A DNA stretch of 64,000 nt. Origin: Calothrix sp. PCC 7716 (GTDB lineage Bacteria; Cyanobacteriota; Cyanobacteriia; Cyanobacteriales; Nostocaceae). Below are positions 33,738 through 42,562 of this stretch, one piece after another. Numbering within the stretch: position 1 is the first letter of the stretch; the number at the start of each line of letters is the position of its first letter. Under the pieces are notes generated by a model. The model ran no database searches and was not told the DNA's origin. It saw only the letters and a program-made list of their open reading frames with translations. The position numbers and the translations under genes were made by a program. The DNA is taken from the NCBI RefSeq assembly GCF_019977735.1, contig NZ_AP025018.1, positions 8,002,580 through 8,066,579 on the forward strand, read 5' to 3'.

Positions 33738-34406
33738 ATGAACGAAACAGTTTATATAGAAACTAGCATTATCGGTTATCTTACTGCTAGACCAACTACA
33801 AACTTGATTATTGCAGCAAATATTGAAGTGACAAAACAATGGTGGAACTTGCATAGTAGCCGTTTCACGTTGTATGTATCAAAAGTCGTTTTTGATGAAG
33901 TAGCAAAAGGTGATTTAGAAATTGCGGCTCATAGACTTGATATTTTACGTGATTTTCCTGTACTTGAATTAAACACAGATGTAAAAGCTTTGGCAGCAGC
34001 ATTCCTATCTCAAAGCAATCTGCCATCAAAGGCTTCTGATGATGCTGTTCATATTGCAGCAGCCACAGTACATAAAATGAATTATCTGCTAACCTGGAAT
34101 TGTAAGCATATAGCAAGCGCTCAAATCCAAAGAAAACTTTCAGAAATAAGCCTTGATTTTGGTTACGAATTATCAAGAATCTGTACACCTTATCAGCTAA
34201 TGGGAGAATCAATAATGTGGGAAGACGAAATTTTAGAAGAGATACGTCAAATTCGTGAAGAACATGCTAAGTCTTTTAACTATGACTTAAATGCTATGTT
34301 CGCAGATTGGGAAAAAAGACAATATGAAGATGGTAGGCAAGTTGTGAACCTATCGCAAAAACCGCGTACTCGCAAGTCATTACATCAAAATACTGAAAAT
34401 ATATAG
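33738..34406 (+). CDS. PIN-domain toxin fused to its antitoxin-like partner
   Basis: The product has 222 residues. Residues 1-155 are a PIN-like nuclease (YIETSIIGYLTAR, with acidic residues later in SDDAVHIAAATVHKMNYLLT and WNCKHIA) ending RICTPYQLMGE, the usual end of this cyanobacterial group. Residues 160-222 (MWEDEILEEIRQIREEHAKS, FNYDLNAMFADWEKRQ) resemble the small separate protein normally encoded just downstream as the partner. Here the two are one frame. The ATG of the second part (34215) has GGGAG 9 bases upstream, so the partner may also be made on its own. Whether the PIN part is active or is held silent in cis is unknown. Confidence 0.7.
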   Translation: MNETVYIETSIIGYLTARPTTNLIIAANIEVTKQWWNLHSSRFTLYVSKVVFDEVAKGDLEIAAHRLDILRDFPVLELNTDVKALAAAFLSQSNLPSKASDDAVHIAAATVHKMNYLLTWNCKHIASAQIQRKLSEISLDFGYELSRICTPYQLMGESIMWEDEILEEIRQIREEHAKSFNYDLNAMFADWEKRQYEDGRQVVNLSQKPRTRKSLHQNTENI

Positions 34407-34465
34407 ATTGGGCGCCATTAAAGAAAGCGCTACAATTAGAGATGTAGTTGTAAAAACACAACTAT

Positions 34466-34678
34466 ATGTCAACCAATACATCTGTCGAACAACGCCTTGC
34501 AATGGTAGAAGCTGCAATAGCCGAGTTACAAAAACAATTAGCAGTTCATCAATCTACTAATTGGTTGCAAGAAATTACAGGCTCATTCAAAAACGAACCA
34601 GCTTTTGAAGAAATCTTAGCTTATGGACGGGAGATGCGTAAGGCAGATTATCCGCTCACAGAAATTAATGATAAGTAA
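34466..34678 (+). CDS. Antitoxin-like small protein without its toxin
   Basis: The product has 70 residues. A coiled-coil start (VEQRLAMVEAAIAELQKQLA) is followed by TNWLQEITGSFKNEPAFEEI and LAYGREMRKADYP, a form common in cyanobacterial proteins encoded just upstream of PIN toxins. No PIN gene follows; the next gene is the HNH nuclease. It is either an orphan antitoxin or the partner of the fused PIN protein upstream. Confidence 0.55.
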   Translation: MSTNTSVEQRLAMVEAAIAELQKQLAVHQSTNWLQEITGSFKNEPAFEEILAYGREMRKADYPLTEINDK

Positions 34679-34714
34679 TGGAAAATCATCAAATCTAGCT
34701 TAAATAAAAATTAT

Positions 34715-35677
34715 ATGAAAGACACTTCTTACTACTCAAATATTTTTTCTAAACTGAACGTAAGCAAAAATAAAGAATTAGGAACTGCGAATCATAAGCC
34801 AATACTAATATTAAGTGTTATTGATTTATTTACACGAGGAATAATTACAACGAATCAAATTCTGGTATCTGATGAACTTGTTGATACTTTTAATAAATAT
34901 TGGGATGTATTAGGCACGAAAACACGAAGAGGAGGCTTACATTATCCATTTTATCATTTGCGAAGCGAAGATTTTTGGCATTTAATCTTTAAACCAGGTT
35001 ATGAGGAATTGCAAAATAAAACAGTAAAGAACTTAAGACCGAAAACACTTAATCAATTGAGACTAGCAGTAGAATATGCTTATTTAGATGATGAATTGTT
35101 CAATTTGCTACGAGATGAAGGAGCGCGAAGAGAATTAGTTGAATCATTGATTTCAGCATGGTTTTCTAATTATGCAAATGGGATTGAAGAAGTTATTACA
35201 ATAAATCAGAACTTTCAGGACTTATCACCAGAGTTAGATATTTCAGAAACAGTAAATTACGATGCTCAATCTAAGGAATCTTTAAAAACATCAATTATTA
35301 GGAATGCTTTTTTTAGAAAAGCCGTATTACATACTTATGAATACAAATGTGCTTTTTGTGGATTAAAAGTAATGAAGTCCAGCAAATATTATATAGTAGA
35401 TGGAGCGCATATCAAGCCCTTTGGAGAATTCCGTGATAGCAGAATTAAAAATGGTATATCGCTATGCAAAAATCACCATTGGGCATTTGACATAGGCTTA
35501 TTTACTGTTGATGATAAATACAAAATTGTCATGAGCAAAAATTTTGAAGAAGAATCTCCAAATGCCCAATCCATGAAAGATTTTCATGGCAAAGACTTAT
35601 ACTTGCCACGTTTAGAAAAGTTTTATCCAGAGCTAGAAGCTTTTGAATGGCATCGCCAAAATAAGTTTGATAAGTAA
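34715..35677 (+). CDS. HNH endonuclease with sulfur-binding-domain-like N-terminus
   Basis: The product has 320 residues. The C-terminal part holds an HNH_2-type nuclease: CAFCGLKV near 212, VDGAHIKPFGEF near 228, GISLCKNHHWAFDIGLF near 250. The N-terminal 150 residues (TANHKPILILSVIDLFTRG, then LHYPFYHLRSEDFWHL) resemble the ScoMcrA-type DNA sulfur-binding domain, which reads phosphorothioate in DNA; the HKP and YPFYHLxxxDFW elements are the basis for this. ScoMcrA-like proteins cut sulfur-modified DNA, so one encoded inside a dnd locus would be expected to harm the host unless specificity differs. Assignment of the N-terminal domain is from pattern memory. Confidence 0.7.
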   Translation: MKDTSYYSNIFSKLNVSKNKELGTANHKPILILSVIDLFTRGIITTNQILVSDELVDTFNKYWDVLGTKTRRGGLHYPFYHLRSEDFWHLIFKPGYEELQNKTVKNLRPKTLNQLRLAVEYAYLDDELFNLLRDEGARRELVESLISAWFSNYANGIEEVITINQNFQDLSPELDISETVNYDAQSKESLKTSIIRNAFFRKAVLHTYEYKCAFCGLKVMKSSKYYIVDGAHIKPFGEFRDSRIKNGISLCKNHHWAFDIGLFTVDDKYKIVMSKNFEEESPNAQSMKDFHGKDLYLPRLEKFYPELEAFEWHRQNKFDK

Positions 35678-35689
35678 TTTGAAAATAAC

Positions 35690-37285
35690 TTATAACTTAG
35701 CTGGTAGCCCTAATTCTTGTGGGTCAACATAATCACCCTCAAAATTTATAGTTTTACTTCCAAAAGTCCTTGTTTTAGCAAACTCTTTCCTTAATTCAGA
35801 AATTTCCATAGAATCCTTCATTCCACCTAAAATATATACTAGTAGCTTGGCTGCTAAGTCTTTTCCTGCAACTGTTATTCGCTTGCGATTTGTATCATAC
35901 AAAACTCCGTACCAAAGTGAGTTAGTAAATTCCATGTTGCTGAACCCACCTTTTTTATCAAATGTACAAAGCTTTTTGAAAATTTTCTCAAGCGATAATC
36001 CCTTTTTAAATACAAGAATGCCTAATGCTTGTACTAAGGCGACTTGACCGACAGGACGGAAAAGCATATTTCCTTCACCGCCATTTTTTTCAAAACTAAA
36101 TCTTCTTAAGGAAGGTGTATCTTCATCTTCTAGTATCCTATAGCTAGGAAGACTGGCTAAGTAATCAAAAAGCGTACTAAACTCTTTTATTCCTTCTTCG
36201 AGTTCTTCATCGTCAGGACGCATGGATATTAATCCCTTTTCTTTTTTCCAGTGTAGATATTTTTGTCCCAAGTACCGCTCTGACATTTCTTTTAGTGCTT
36301 GTAGCGTCGTTAAAACGGTTGACTTCGGCGCCACTGTTGCACTATTCCAGTTAATGCGGGCTTGCCTATCTTCACGTTGTTCAAGCAGTGGATGAGTAAC
36401 AGCTATTTTTCTTGCAACAATAGAAAAACCGTCATCTTCGTCTAACTGGGTTAGTTGGCCTTTAGTTAAAGGAATAGCCATCAGGTTTACATGAACAAAA
36501 ATTGAGCGTACACGTCTTGTTGCTTGCTGCCTCGTTTCTCCTGCTGTTACCGCTGAAATAAACTCAATACCAATTTTTTCTTGTGGCAGTTTCTCCAAAT
36601 AATCTGAGGATAAATCAAATTGTTCAATTAAATCACTAAGTTTTATCAATGATTCGTATGGAGTTTTATCTTTCTTATAGCGTTGCAGTTGGCGGTTGCC
36701 GAGTAACTCTATCAGACCCTGCACCCCCATTAACCGATGCTGTCCATCAAGAGCATATATTGTTACGTTTTGTGTATTTACATTAAGAAAACCAAATCTA
36801 CCTTCTTCATCAAATGAAATAAATTCAGCAGCAGATTTTAATGCTTTTCCTTCGTCATCCCATTCTGGCGCCTTTGGAGTATCGACCCAAGGCTGGTTTA
36901 ATACAACTAAAACAGGAGGAAACTTATGGTGCTTACGTGATGCTAAGTACTGAACTAAGGCAGCTTGACGTGACCAGTCTAAAGGACGTTGGTTAATTTC
37001 ATCGATACTATCGGCATCAATCTCGATATTACCGCTAAGAGGATTATACTTATGGCTTAGTAAAGGCAAATGTGAAGCAAAGTTAACTCGGCTAGCAAAC
37101 CATTCCAATGTAACAGAGCTTACATACGCTTCCGTACCACCCATCTCTGTTTTTTGTGCAGGTATTAGGTTTCCGCCATCTAGATAATTTTCTAAGAGCG
37201 AAGAAAGTATTTTTTGATTCCTAAGTTCTGGTTCGTTATACTGATGGATAATTTCAGGTATTAGGTCTGATTTGCTTGAAATCAT
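35690..37285 (-). CDS. DGQHR-domain protein, DndB-like (first copy)
   Basis: The product has 531 residues from the ATG at 37285. The hallmark is YALDGQHRLMGVQGLIELLG near 190, followed by RSIFVHVNLMAIPLTKGQL, the DndB/DGQHR pattern. DndB represses dnd transcription in several bacteria and affects modification density. The frame stays open further upstream to an ATG at 37519, inside dndC, but that extension reads as non-coding and would cover the divergent promoter. Length is well above the 350-450 residues usual for DndB, with an extra C-terminal region (EISELRKEFAKTRTFG). It is divergent from dndC. Confidence 0.8.
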   Translation of the reverse strand: MISSKSDLIPEIIHQYNEPELRNQKILSSLLENYLDGGNLIPAQKTEMGGTEAYVSSVTLEWFASRVNFASHLPLLSHKYNPLSGNIEIDADSIDEINQRPLDWSRQAALVQYLASRKHHKFPPVLVVLNQPWVDTPKAPEWDDEGKALKSAAEFISFDEEGRFGFLNVNTQNVTIYALDGQHRLMGVQGLIELLGNRQLQRYKKDKTPYESLIKLSDLIEQFDLSSDYLEKLPQEKIGIEFISAVTAGETRQQATRRVRSIFVHVNLMAIPLTKGQLTQLDEDDGFSIVARKIAVTHPLLEQREDRQARINWNSATVAPKSTVLTTLQALKEMSERYLGQKYLHWKKEKGLISMRPDDEELEEGIKEFSTLFDYLASLPSYRILEDEDTPSLRRFSFEKNGGEGNMLFRPVGQVALVQALGILVFKKGLSLEKIFKKLCTFDKKGGFSNMEFTNSLWYGVLYDTNRKRITVAGKDLAAKLLVYILGGMKDSMEISELRKEFAKTRTFGSKTINFEGDYVDPQELGLPAKL

Positions 37286-37506
37286 AAATAATGTGTCGAA
37301 AGTCGTAATTTGAACAAGATTCACTATATACAAAGTAAGGACATAATAAAAATAGTTTTTAAAAACCTTAATTTTATGTGATACTAAAACTTGCTCTTGT
37401 GCAACGAAGCTGTCATATATAAGGTTTTTACGACTAGACCCATAAAGTTGAGTCCGTTTAAAATCAGGCATTAAGTTTAAGCAAGGCAGTTGAATAGGTA
37501 GAGAAA
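37286..37506. promoter_or_regulatory. Divergent promoter region between the DGQHR gene and dndC
   Basis: A 221-base AT-rich gap separates the two start codons. If the DGQHR protein is a DndB-type repressor, its operator should be here. I see no clear palindrome by eye. Confidence 0.45.
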
Positions 37507-39141
37507 ATGACTGCAACACAACAGCCAGAAAATAAAAATCAAGGTCAGCGGACTGTTTCTGAGTTTGTCGAAGTTATTGAGGCACTGACTCAGGAAATAC
37601 AGGAACTATACTGCCTAGATGCCATTCCTTGGGTTATTGGTTATTCTGGCGGAAAAGATTCTACCGCGACTTTACAACTTATATGGGATGCAATAGCAAA
37701 ACTTCCTATTTCCAAGCGGCAAAAAGTAATACACGTTATTACAACTGATACATTGGTTGAAAACCCTATTGTTGCTTCTTGGGTGCGTAGCTCACTCATC
37801 CAAATGAAAAGAGCCGCAACTGAGCAACAAATGCCTTTCGAGCCTCATTTATTGACTCCAGAGATCGCACAAACATATTGGGTTGGTTTAATTGGAAAAG
37901 GATACCCGGCGCCTCGTCATAAATTTCGTTGGTGTACTGGCAGGTTAAAGATTGACCCATCAAATCATTTTATTCGTGATGTTGTTAGAGCAAATGGCGA
38001 GGCAATAGTCGTTTTGGGCACTCGCAAAACCGAAAGTCTAAATCGTGCTTTAATTATGGCAAAACGTGAAGCACGACGAGTACGCGAACGTGTTAGTCCT
38101 CATCCGAGTTTAATAAATTCTCAACTTTACACTCCTATTGAAGATTGGCGAACAGATGAAGTTTGGCTTTATTTAATGCAGTGGCAGAATCCTTGGGGTT
38201 ATAGTAATAAAGATTTATTCGCTATGTACCGAGGAGCAACGGCTGATAATGAATGTCCTTTAGTTGTCGATACATCTACCCCTAGCTGCGGTAGTTCCCG
38301 TTTTGGATGCTGGGTATGTACACTAGTTGATAGTGATAAATCATTAACAGCAATGATTCAGAATGACGAAGAGAAAGAATGGTTACAGCCATTAGTCGAT
38401 TTTCGTCTAGAACTGGATATAGAACATGACCGTCATAAGCGAGATTTTCGTCGTATTTGGGGGGAGGTTCAACTTTTTGAGCGTAACGTCAATGGAGAAA
38501 CATCTGTTGAACCAATACCGGGTCCATATACAAAATATTGGCGTGAGTATTGGTTAAGGCGCCTACTTGAAGCCCAAACAGAAGTTCGTCGTACTGCACC
38601 ACCAGAAATGCGTGATATTTATCTAATTACCCTAGAAGAGATAAGTGAAATTCGTCGTATCTGGTTGCAAGAAAAGCATGAATTTGATGACAGTGTACCT
38701 CGTATATATAAAGAAGTGACTGGAGAAGATTTTAAAGACCCCCGTCCTGGCGCCGGCTACAGTTTACTTGGTAGCGACGAATGGGAAGTTCTCGAAGAAC
38801 TTTGTGGCTCAGATGCTATGCATTTAGAGTTAATGGCAAAGCTTTTAGATACCGAATATCAGTATCGCAAGCGCGGGCGCCGTGTAGGAATATACGACGC
38901 ATTAGAAAAATGTTTTGACACAAGCTCACGTTCGCAGGAAGACGCAATAAAAAATGCTCACTTAAAACGTGATTTAAGAGAAGCCGTTAGTGAAGGGAAC
39001 GTAGCTAAAGTTAAACAGCTAACTCTTGGCGATGCATTGTTAGCAGAAGCTAATCAAGCAGAAGCTAATCAAGAAGAATCTACAAATGATTCTACAAACG
39101 ACAATAAAAATTGGAAAAACATTAAGTTTAAAAAGGGATAA
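37507..39141 (+). CDS. dndC: DndC, DNA phosphorothioation PP-loop enzyme
   Basis: DndC is an iron-sulfur ATP pyrophosphatase of the PAPS-reductase-like family that activates DNA for sulfur insertion. The PP-loop SGGKDST is at residues 47-53. RHKFRWCTGRLKIDP follows near 140. Four cysteines, C250, C261, C268 and C271 (NEC.., then CGSSRFGCWVC), are placed as the [4Fe-4S] ligands. The 544-residue length fits the family. The C-terminal tail is Glu/Asn-rich and contains the repeated units EANQAEANQEE, which may be a flexible linker. It is the first gene of the rightward modification operon. Confidence 0.95.
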   Translation: MTATQQPENKNQGQRTVSEFVEVIEALTQEIQELYCLDAIPWVIGYSGGKDSTATLQLIWDAIAKLPISKRQKVIHVITTDTLVENPIVASWVRSSLIQMKRAATEQQMPFEPHLLTPEIAQTYWVGLIGKGYPAPRHKFRWCTGRLKIDPSNHFIRDVVRANGEAIVVLGTRKTESLNRALIMAKREARRVRERVSPHPSLINSQLYTPIEDWRTDEVWLYLMQWQNPWGYSNKDLFAMYRGATADNECPLVVDTSTPSCGSSRFGCWVCTLVDSDKSLTAMIQNDEEKEWLQPLVDFRLELDIEHDRHKRDFRRIWGEVQLFERNVNGETSVEPIPGPYTKYWREYWLRRLLEAQTEVRRTAPPEMRDIYLITLEEISEIRRIWLQEKHEFDDSVPRIYKEVTGEDFKDPRPGAGYSLLGSDEWEVLEELCGSDAMHLELMAKLLDTEYQYRKRGRRVGIYDALEKCFDTSSRSQEDAIKNAHLKRDLREAVSEGNVAKVKQLTLGDALLAEANQAEANQEESTNDSTNDNKNWKNIKFKKG

Positions 39142-39252
39142 AAAAAATTTTCACAAAAGCGTAAAAAATATGTAGTCCTTGTAATACAATTATCTTGATT
39201 CAATTGAGATAGTATATGTTTTTTAGCTTTAAAATCAGACAAAAAAATAATT

Positions 39253-41238
39253 ATGAAATTTATTGAACTAGTATTACAAAATTTTGGACCCTATGTGGGT
39301 AAGCAAGTCATTAACCTTGATACTCAAAGTAATGACATCTCGCGTCCTATTTTACTATTAGGCGGAATGAACGGTGGTGGTAAAACAACTTTTATGGATG
39401 CTCTTCGTCTAGCGTTATATGGTCATCGCGCTTATTGTTCAACTCGTGGAAATTTAAATTATAGTGATTTTTTACTTCAATGTATTAATAGCAATACAAA
39501 AGCAGATGATACACGAGTAGAACTAGTTTTTGAGAATATTGAAAATGATAAACCAATTAGGTATCGTGTTGTTCGTGCATGGAACAGAAGTTTAAAAGAT
39601 GGAAAAGATTCTTTAGGAGTATTTAATACAAAAGATGATACTTGGACGCTAGAGGAACTAGTTAATACTTGGGATGATTACATAGAAAATTTATTACCTT
39701 TGGGTATTTCTAACTTATTTCTATTTGACGGCGAACAAGTAAAAGAATTAGCAGAGCAAGAAACACCTCCTCCTACTGTTGCAGATGCTATTCGCGCATT
39801 ATTAGGGTTAGAATTAGCAGAAAAGTTAACAGTTGATATAGAGATTTTAGTTAATCGTAAGCGTAAAGAAATAGCTGATACTAAAGAATTAGCAAATTTA
39901 GAGGATATCGAAGAAAAAATTATTTTGCTCCAAGAAGATTATCAGCAAAATAAAGATTTAGAAGATTCTTTTTTGAAATCTTTAGATAAAGCTGATAAGA
40001 ATGTAAAAGAAGCATTAGATAAATTTGTGTCAGAAGGAGGAAAAATCGCAGCCGAACGCAGTCAACTAGAAAAACTTCGTAACCAAAAAATATCAGAAGT
40101 TGAAGAAGCACGCAAAGGGATGTGCGATATGGCTGATACTGCATTACCACTAGCTTTAGTAGAAAACTTACTTAGTAAAGCAAAAGTACAAGGCGAAAAA
40201 GAATTAAGTATTCAACAAGCACAAATTGCTAGTAATATTTTATTAGAACGTGATAAACGACTATTAGATTTGATTTCTAGCTTAGATATATCAACAGAAG
40301 AATCTAAAAAAATTAAAGCGTTTTTAGATGAGGATATTTCAACGTTAAATTCTAACTTAATTCAACCTGAAGAATCTTGGTTATTAGCTGATGCAGAAAG
40401 TATTAGTAAACTAAGTAACATTCTTTACTACTTACATAACTCAAAAAATCTTGCTAAACAGCAATTAAAGATCCTCCAAGTTAAAGAAGATGAAATTGTA
40501 ACTTTGGAGCGTCAAGTACAAACAGCAGCCTCGCCAGAAGACTACAATAAATTACAGAATGCCTTAAAAGAGGCACAAACTAAAGCTTCACAAATAAATA
40601 GTAAATACGAAGTAGTAAAACGTCGTGTAGCAGAGTTAGAAGTAGAGATTGAAGCGGCAAAAAAAGAGTTAAGAGAATATACAACTCAAACAATTGACCG
40701 AAAAAACATTGAGCATATAATAACTGCATCTTCAAGAGTTCAAGAAACTCTTAAACAATTTCGCGAAAAACTAACCCGTAAAAAGCTGAATAAACTTGAA
40801 CTTGAAGTAACAGATTGTTTTCGTTACCTACTACATAAATCTGACTTAGTTCATCGCGTAGCAATTGAAACTGTAACATTTAGCCTTTCATTGTACGACT
40901 CACAAGGTAAAGCTGTTCCTAAGCATCGTTTATCAGCAGGGGAAAAGCAGCTTTTAGCCATAGCTTTTTTATGGGGACTCGCGCGTGTATCTGGGCGCCG
41001 TTTACCTGTTGCCATCGACACACCATTAGGGCGCCTTGACTCATCGCACCGAGGTAACTTAATAGAAAGATACTTCCCCGCAGCAAGTCATCAGGTAATA
41101 TTACTCTCTACAGATACAGAAATAGGTAAAGCCGAAGTTGAAAAACTCCGAGAAAACGAAGCTATTGCGCGCGAGTATTTACTTAAGTATGACTCGGCAA
41201 AGCGTCAAACATCAGTAGTTGATGGTTATTTCTGGTAA
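39253..41238 (+). CDS. dndD: DndD, SMC-like ATPase of the phosphorothioation complex
   Basis: The product has 661 residues. Walker A LGGMNGGGKTT is near 36-46. LFLFDGEQVKELAEQ near 157 and IRALLGLELAE near 178 are the DndD signatures. Coiled coils from about 190 to 540 are followed by the C-terminal head with LSAGEKQLLAIAFLWGLA (signature) and LPVAIDTPLGRLDSSHR (Walker B, D-loop). DndD works with DndC and DndE and is thought to open or nick DNA. It lies 111 bases after dndC. GGCGCC sites are missing from its first 1.7 kb, with two near the 3' end. Confidence 0.95.
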   Translation: MKFIELVLQNFGPYVGKQVINLDTQSNDISRPILLLGGMNGGGKTTFMDALRLALYGHRAYCSTRGNLNYSDFLLQCINSNTKADDTRVELVFENIENDKPIRYRVVRAWNRSLKDGKDSLGVFNTKDDTWTLEELVNTWDDYIENLLPLGISNLFLFDGEQVKELAEQETPPPTVADAIRALLGLELAEKLTVDIEILVNRKRKEIADTKELANLEDIEEKIILLQEDYQQNKDLEDSFLKSLDKADKNVKEALDKFVSEGGKIAAERSQLEKLRNQKISEVEEARKGMCDMADTALPLALVENLLSKAKVQGEKELSIQQAQIASNILLERDKRLLDLISSLDISTEESKKIKAFLDEDISTLNSNLIQPEESWLLADAESISKLSNILYYLHNSKNLAKQQLKILQVKEDEIVTLERQVQTAASPEDYNKLQNALKEAQTKASQINSKYEVVKRRVAELEVEIEAAKKELREYTTQTIDRKNIEHIITASSRVQETLKQFREKLTRKKLNKLELEVTDCFRYLLHKSDLVHRVAIETVTFSLSLYDSQGKAVPKHRLSAGEKQLLAIAFLWGLARVSGRRLPVAIDTPLGRLDSSHRGNLIERYFPAASHQVILLSTDTEIGKAEVEKLRENEAIAREYLLKYDSAKRQTSVVDGYFW

Positions 41239-41255
41239 TAAAGGACAAGTAAGCA

Positions 41256-41705
41256 ATGTTAAGCTGTTTTGATGTAGCTAAATATTTTTTGACTCAAATT
41301 TCTGAAGATGCAGGAGACTTGATGTCAAATCTCAGGTTACAAAAATTAGTTTATTACGCTCAGGGGTTTTATTTAGCACTTTATGATACACTGCTGTTTC
41401 CTGAACCTATAGAAGCTTGGATACATGGGCCTGTTGTTCCTGTGTTGTTTGAATATTACAAAAAGTATGGAACAGGCGCCATTGATTACCCTAATAATGT
41501 AGATTTTTCTATATATGACGATGATACAAGAAGTTTTTTAGATGAGGTTTATTTAGTATTTGGGCAATTTGCTGCTTGGAAGTTACGCAATATGACTCAG
41601 GAAGAATATCCTTGGAAATTAGCGGCTCAAAGTCATGCAGAAATTTCTCATAAGTCAATGAAGGAATATTTTAAAACTCAGCTAAACAATGAAGAAGCTG
41701 ATTAA
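41256..41705 (+). CDS. Panacea-domain (DUF4065, SocA-like) protein inside the dnd operon
   Basis: The product has 149 residues. DVAKYFLTQI, LMSNLRLQKLVYYAQGFYLA, EPIEAWIHGPVVPVLFEYYK and MTQEEYPWKLA are the markers of DUF4065 proteins, which serve as antitoxins (SocA) or as the antitoxin module in Panacea-type pairs. It starts 17 bases after dndD, so it is almost certainly co-transcribed. No obvious cognate toxin adjoins it; dndE follows and then a truncated papain-toxin-like ORF. It may guard the operon or regulate a modification protein. Confidence 0.85.
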   Translation: MLSCFDVAKYFLTQISEDAGDLMSNLRLQKLVYYAQGFYLALYDTLLFPEPIEAWIHGPVVPVLFEYYKKYGTGAIDYPNNVDFSIYDDDTRSFLDEVYLVFGQFAAWKLRNMTQEEYPWKLAAQSHAEISHKSMKEYFKTQLNNEEAD

Positions 41706-41730
41706 TGTAATAAACTTTATCCTAACTAGT

Positions 41731-41786
41731 AAGGTGGGCAGTGCCCACCCTACTCAGCACTCAGCACTTTATACTCAGCACTCATT
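41731..41786. repeat. GGTGGGCAGTGCCCACC palindrome plus CTCAGCA heptamers before dndE
   Basis: AAGGTGGGCAGTGCCCACC is followed by CTACTCAGCACTCAGCACTT and further ACTCAGC units. Both repeat families meet here and abut the dndE start codon. Confidence 0.8.
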
Positions 41787-42173
41787 ATGGAACCACCTCT
41801 TGAACGTGTCAAATTATCGCAAACGGCGAAAGAGCAATTAATTAAGCTCAAGCGCATTACAAAAATAGACCAATGGAATATATTATGCCGTTGGGCACTA
41901 TGTCGTTCGCTAGCAGAACCAACACCTCCCTCCCCGGTACCTATAAAATTAGATAGTAATGTAGAGATGAATTGGCGTGTATTTGGGGGTGAGATTTCCG
42001 ATATGCTGTTAATTGCTCTTAAGCAGCGTTGTTATAACGATGGTTTGGGTACTACAAAAGAAGTTTTAGCAGAACAGTTAACATTACACCTGCACCGTGG
42101 CATAGGTTATTTGGCTGGCGAACAAAAGATTAAGAAAATTGAAGATTTCATTGAGTTAACAGTTAATACGTAG
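41787..42173 (+). CDS. dndE: DndE, phosphorothioation protein
   Basis: The product has 128 residues. LERVKLSQTAKEQLIKLKRI, NILCRWALCRSL and EMNWRVFGGEISDMLLIALK then LHLHRGIGYLAG are DndE family features. DndE is a small helical tetramer that binds nicked DNA and acts with DndC and DndD. It is separated from dndD by the Panacea gene and a repeat cluster rather than following directly as in the classic dndBCDE order. Length is normal for the family. Confidence 0.93.
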   Translation: MEPPLERVKLSQTAKEQLIKLKRITKIDQWNILCRWALCRSLAEPTPPSPVPIKLDSNVEMNWRVFGGEISDMLLIALKQRCYNDGLGTTKEVLAEQLTLHLHRGIGYLAGEQKIKKIEDFIELTVNT

Positions 42174-42210
42174 TATCACCATTAAACGATACAAATTTGA
42201 GTATTAGGGT

Positions 42211-42408
42211 ATGTCGGTGAGCTACTTATCAGACGATGAGATTTATCAAAAAGTTAGTAATATAGTAGCTTCGTTTAAACTTCTTGAGTGTTACGAATGT
42301 GCTACTGCTATTGTGCGTAAGGTGGGCAGTGCCCACCAAGACCTTGATATGCTAGGAGTATGGTGGGCAGTGCCCACCTTACAGATACTTATATTTTTTC
42401 AAAAATAA
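42211..42408 (+). pseudogene. Truncated papain-fold-toxin-like ORF, C-terminus replaced by repeats
   Basis: The first 37 residues (SYLSDDEIYQKVSNIVASFK, then LLECYECATAIVRKV) match the start of cyanobacterial papain-fold toxin domain proteins, where LxCxxCAxAI carries the catalytic Cys region. The rest of the frame is encoded by two GGTGGGCAGTGCCCACC palindromes (42321-42337 and 42362-42378), and the domain's later His/Asp parts are missing. It is probably a dead toxin. The family call relies on a short match. Confidence 0.4.
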
Positions 42409-42499
42409 TTTAGGATTGCTATAGTAGCGCTAAAACTTTAACCTCTATAACAAGTGTTTGATTTTTATTTTAAGAAACTTCTAAATTTATTACAATCTT

Positions 42500-42548
42500 A
42501 ATCCTCCTTACCCCCATTATTAAGGTTATTAAGGGGGTTTGGAGGATT
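42500..42548. terminator. Bidirectional stem-loop between dndE side and second DGQHR gene
   Basis: AATCCTCC..ACCCCC and GGGGGT..GGAGGATT form a long inverted repeat with matching two-base interruptions, between convergent genes. It is a plausible terminator for both. Confidence 0.6.
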
Positions 42549-42562
42549 CAATATCCAAATTT

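Noticed and set aside
37286-37519. N-terminal extension of the DGQHR gene to 37519
   Set aside because: The added residues look translated from non-coding DNA, overlap the dndC start and leave no promoter for dndC.
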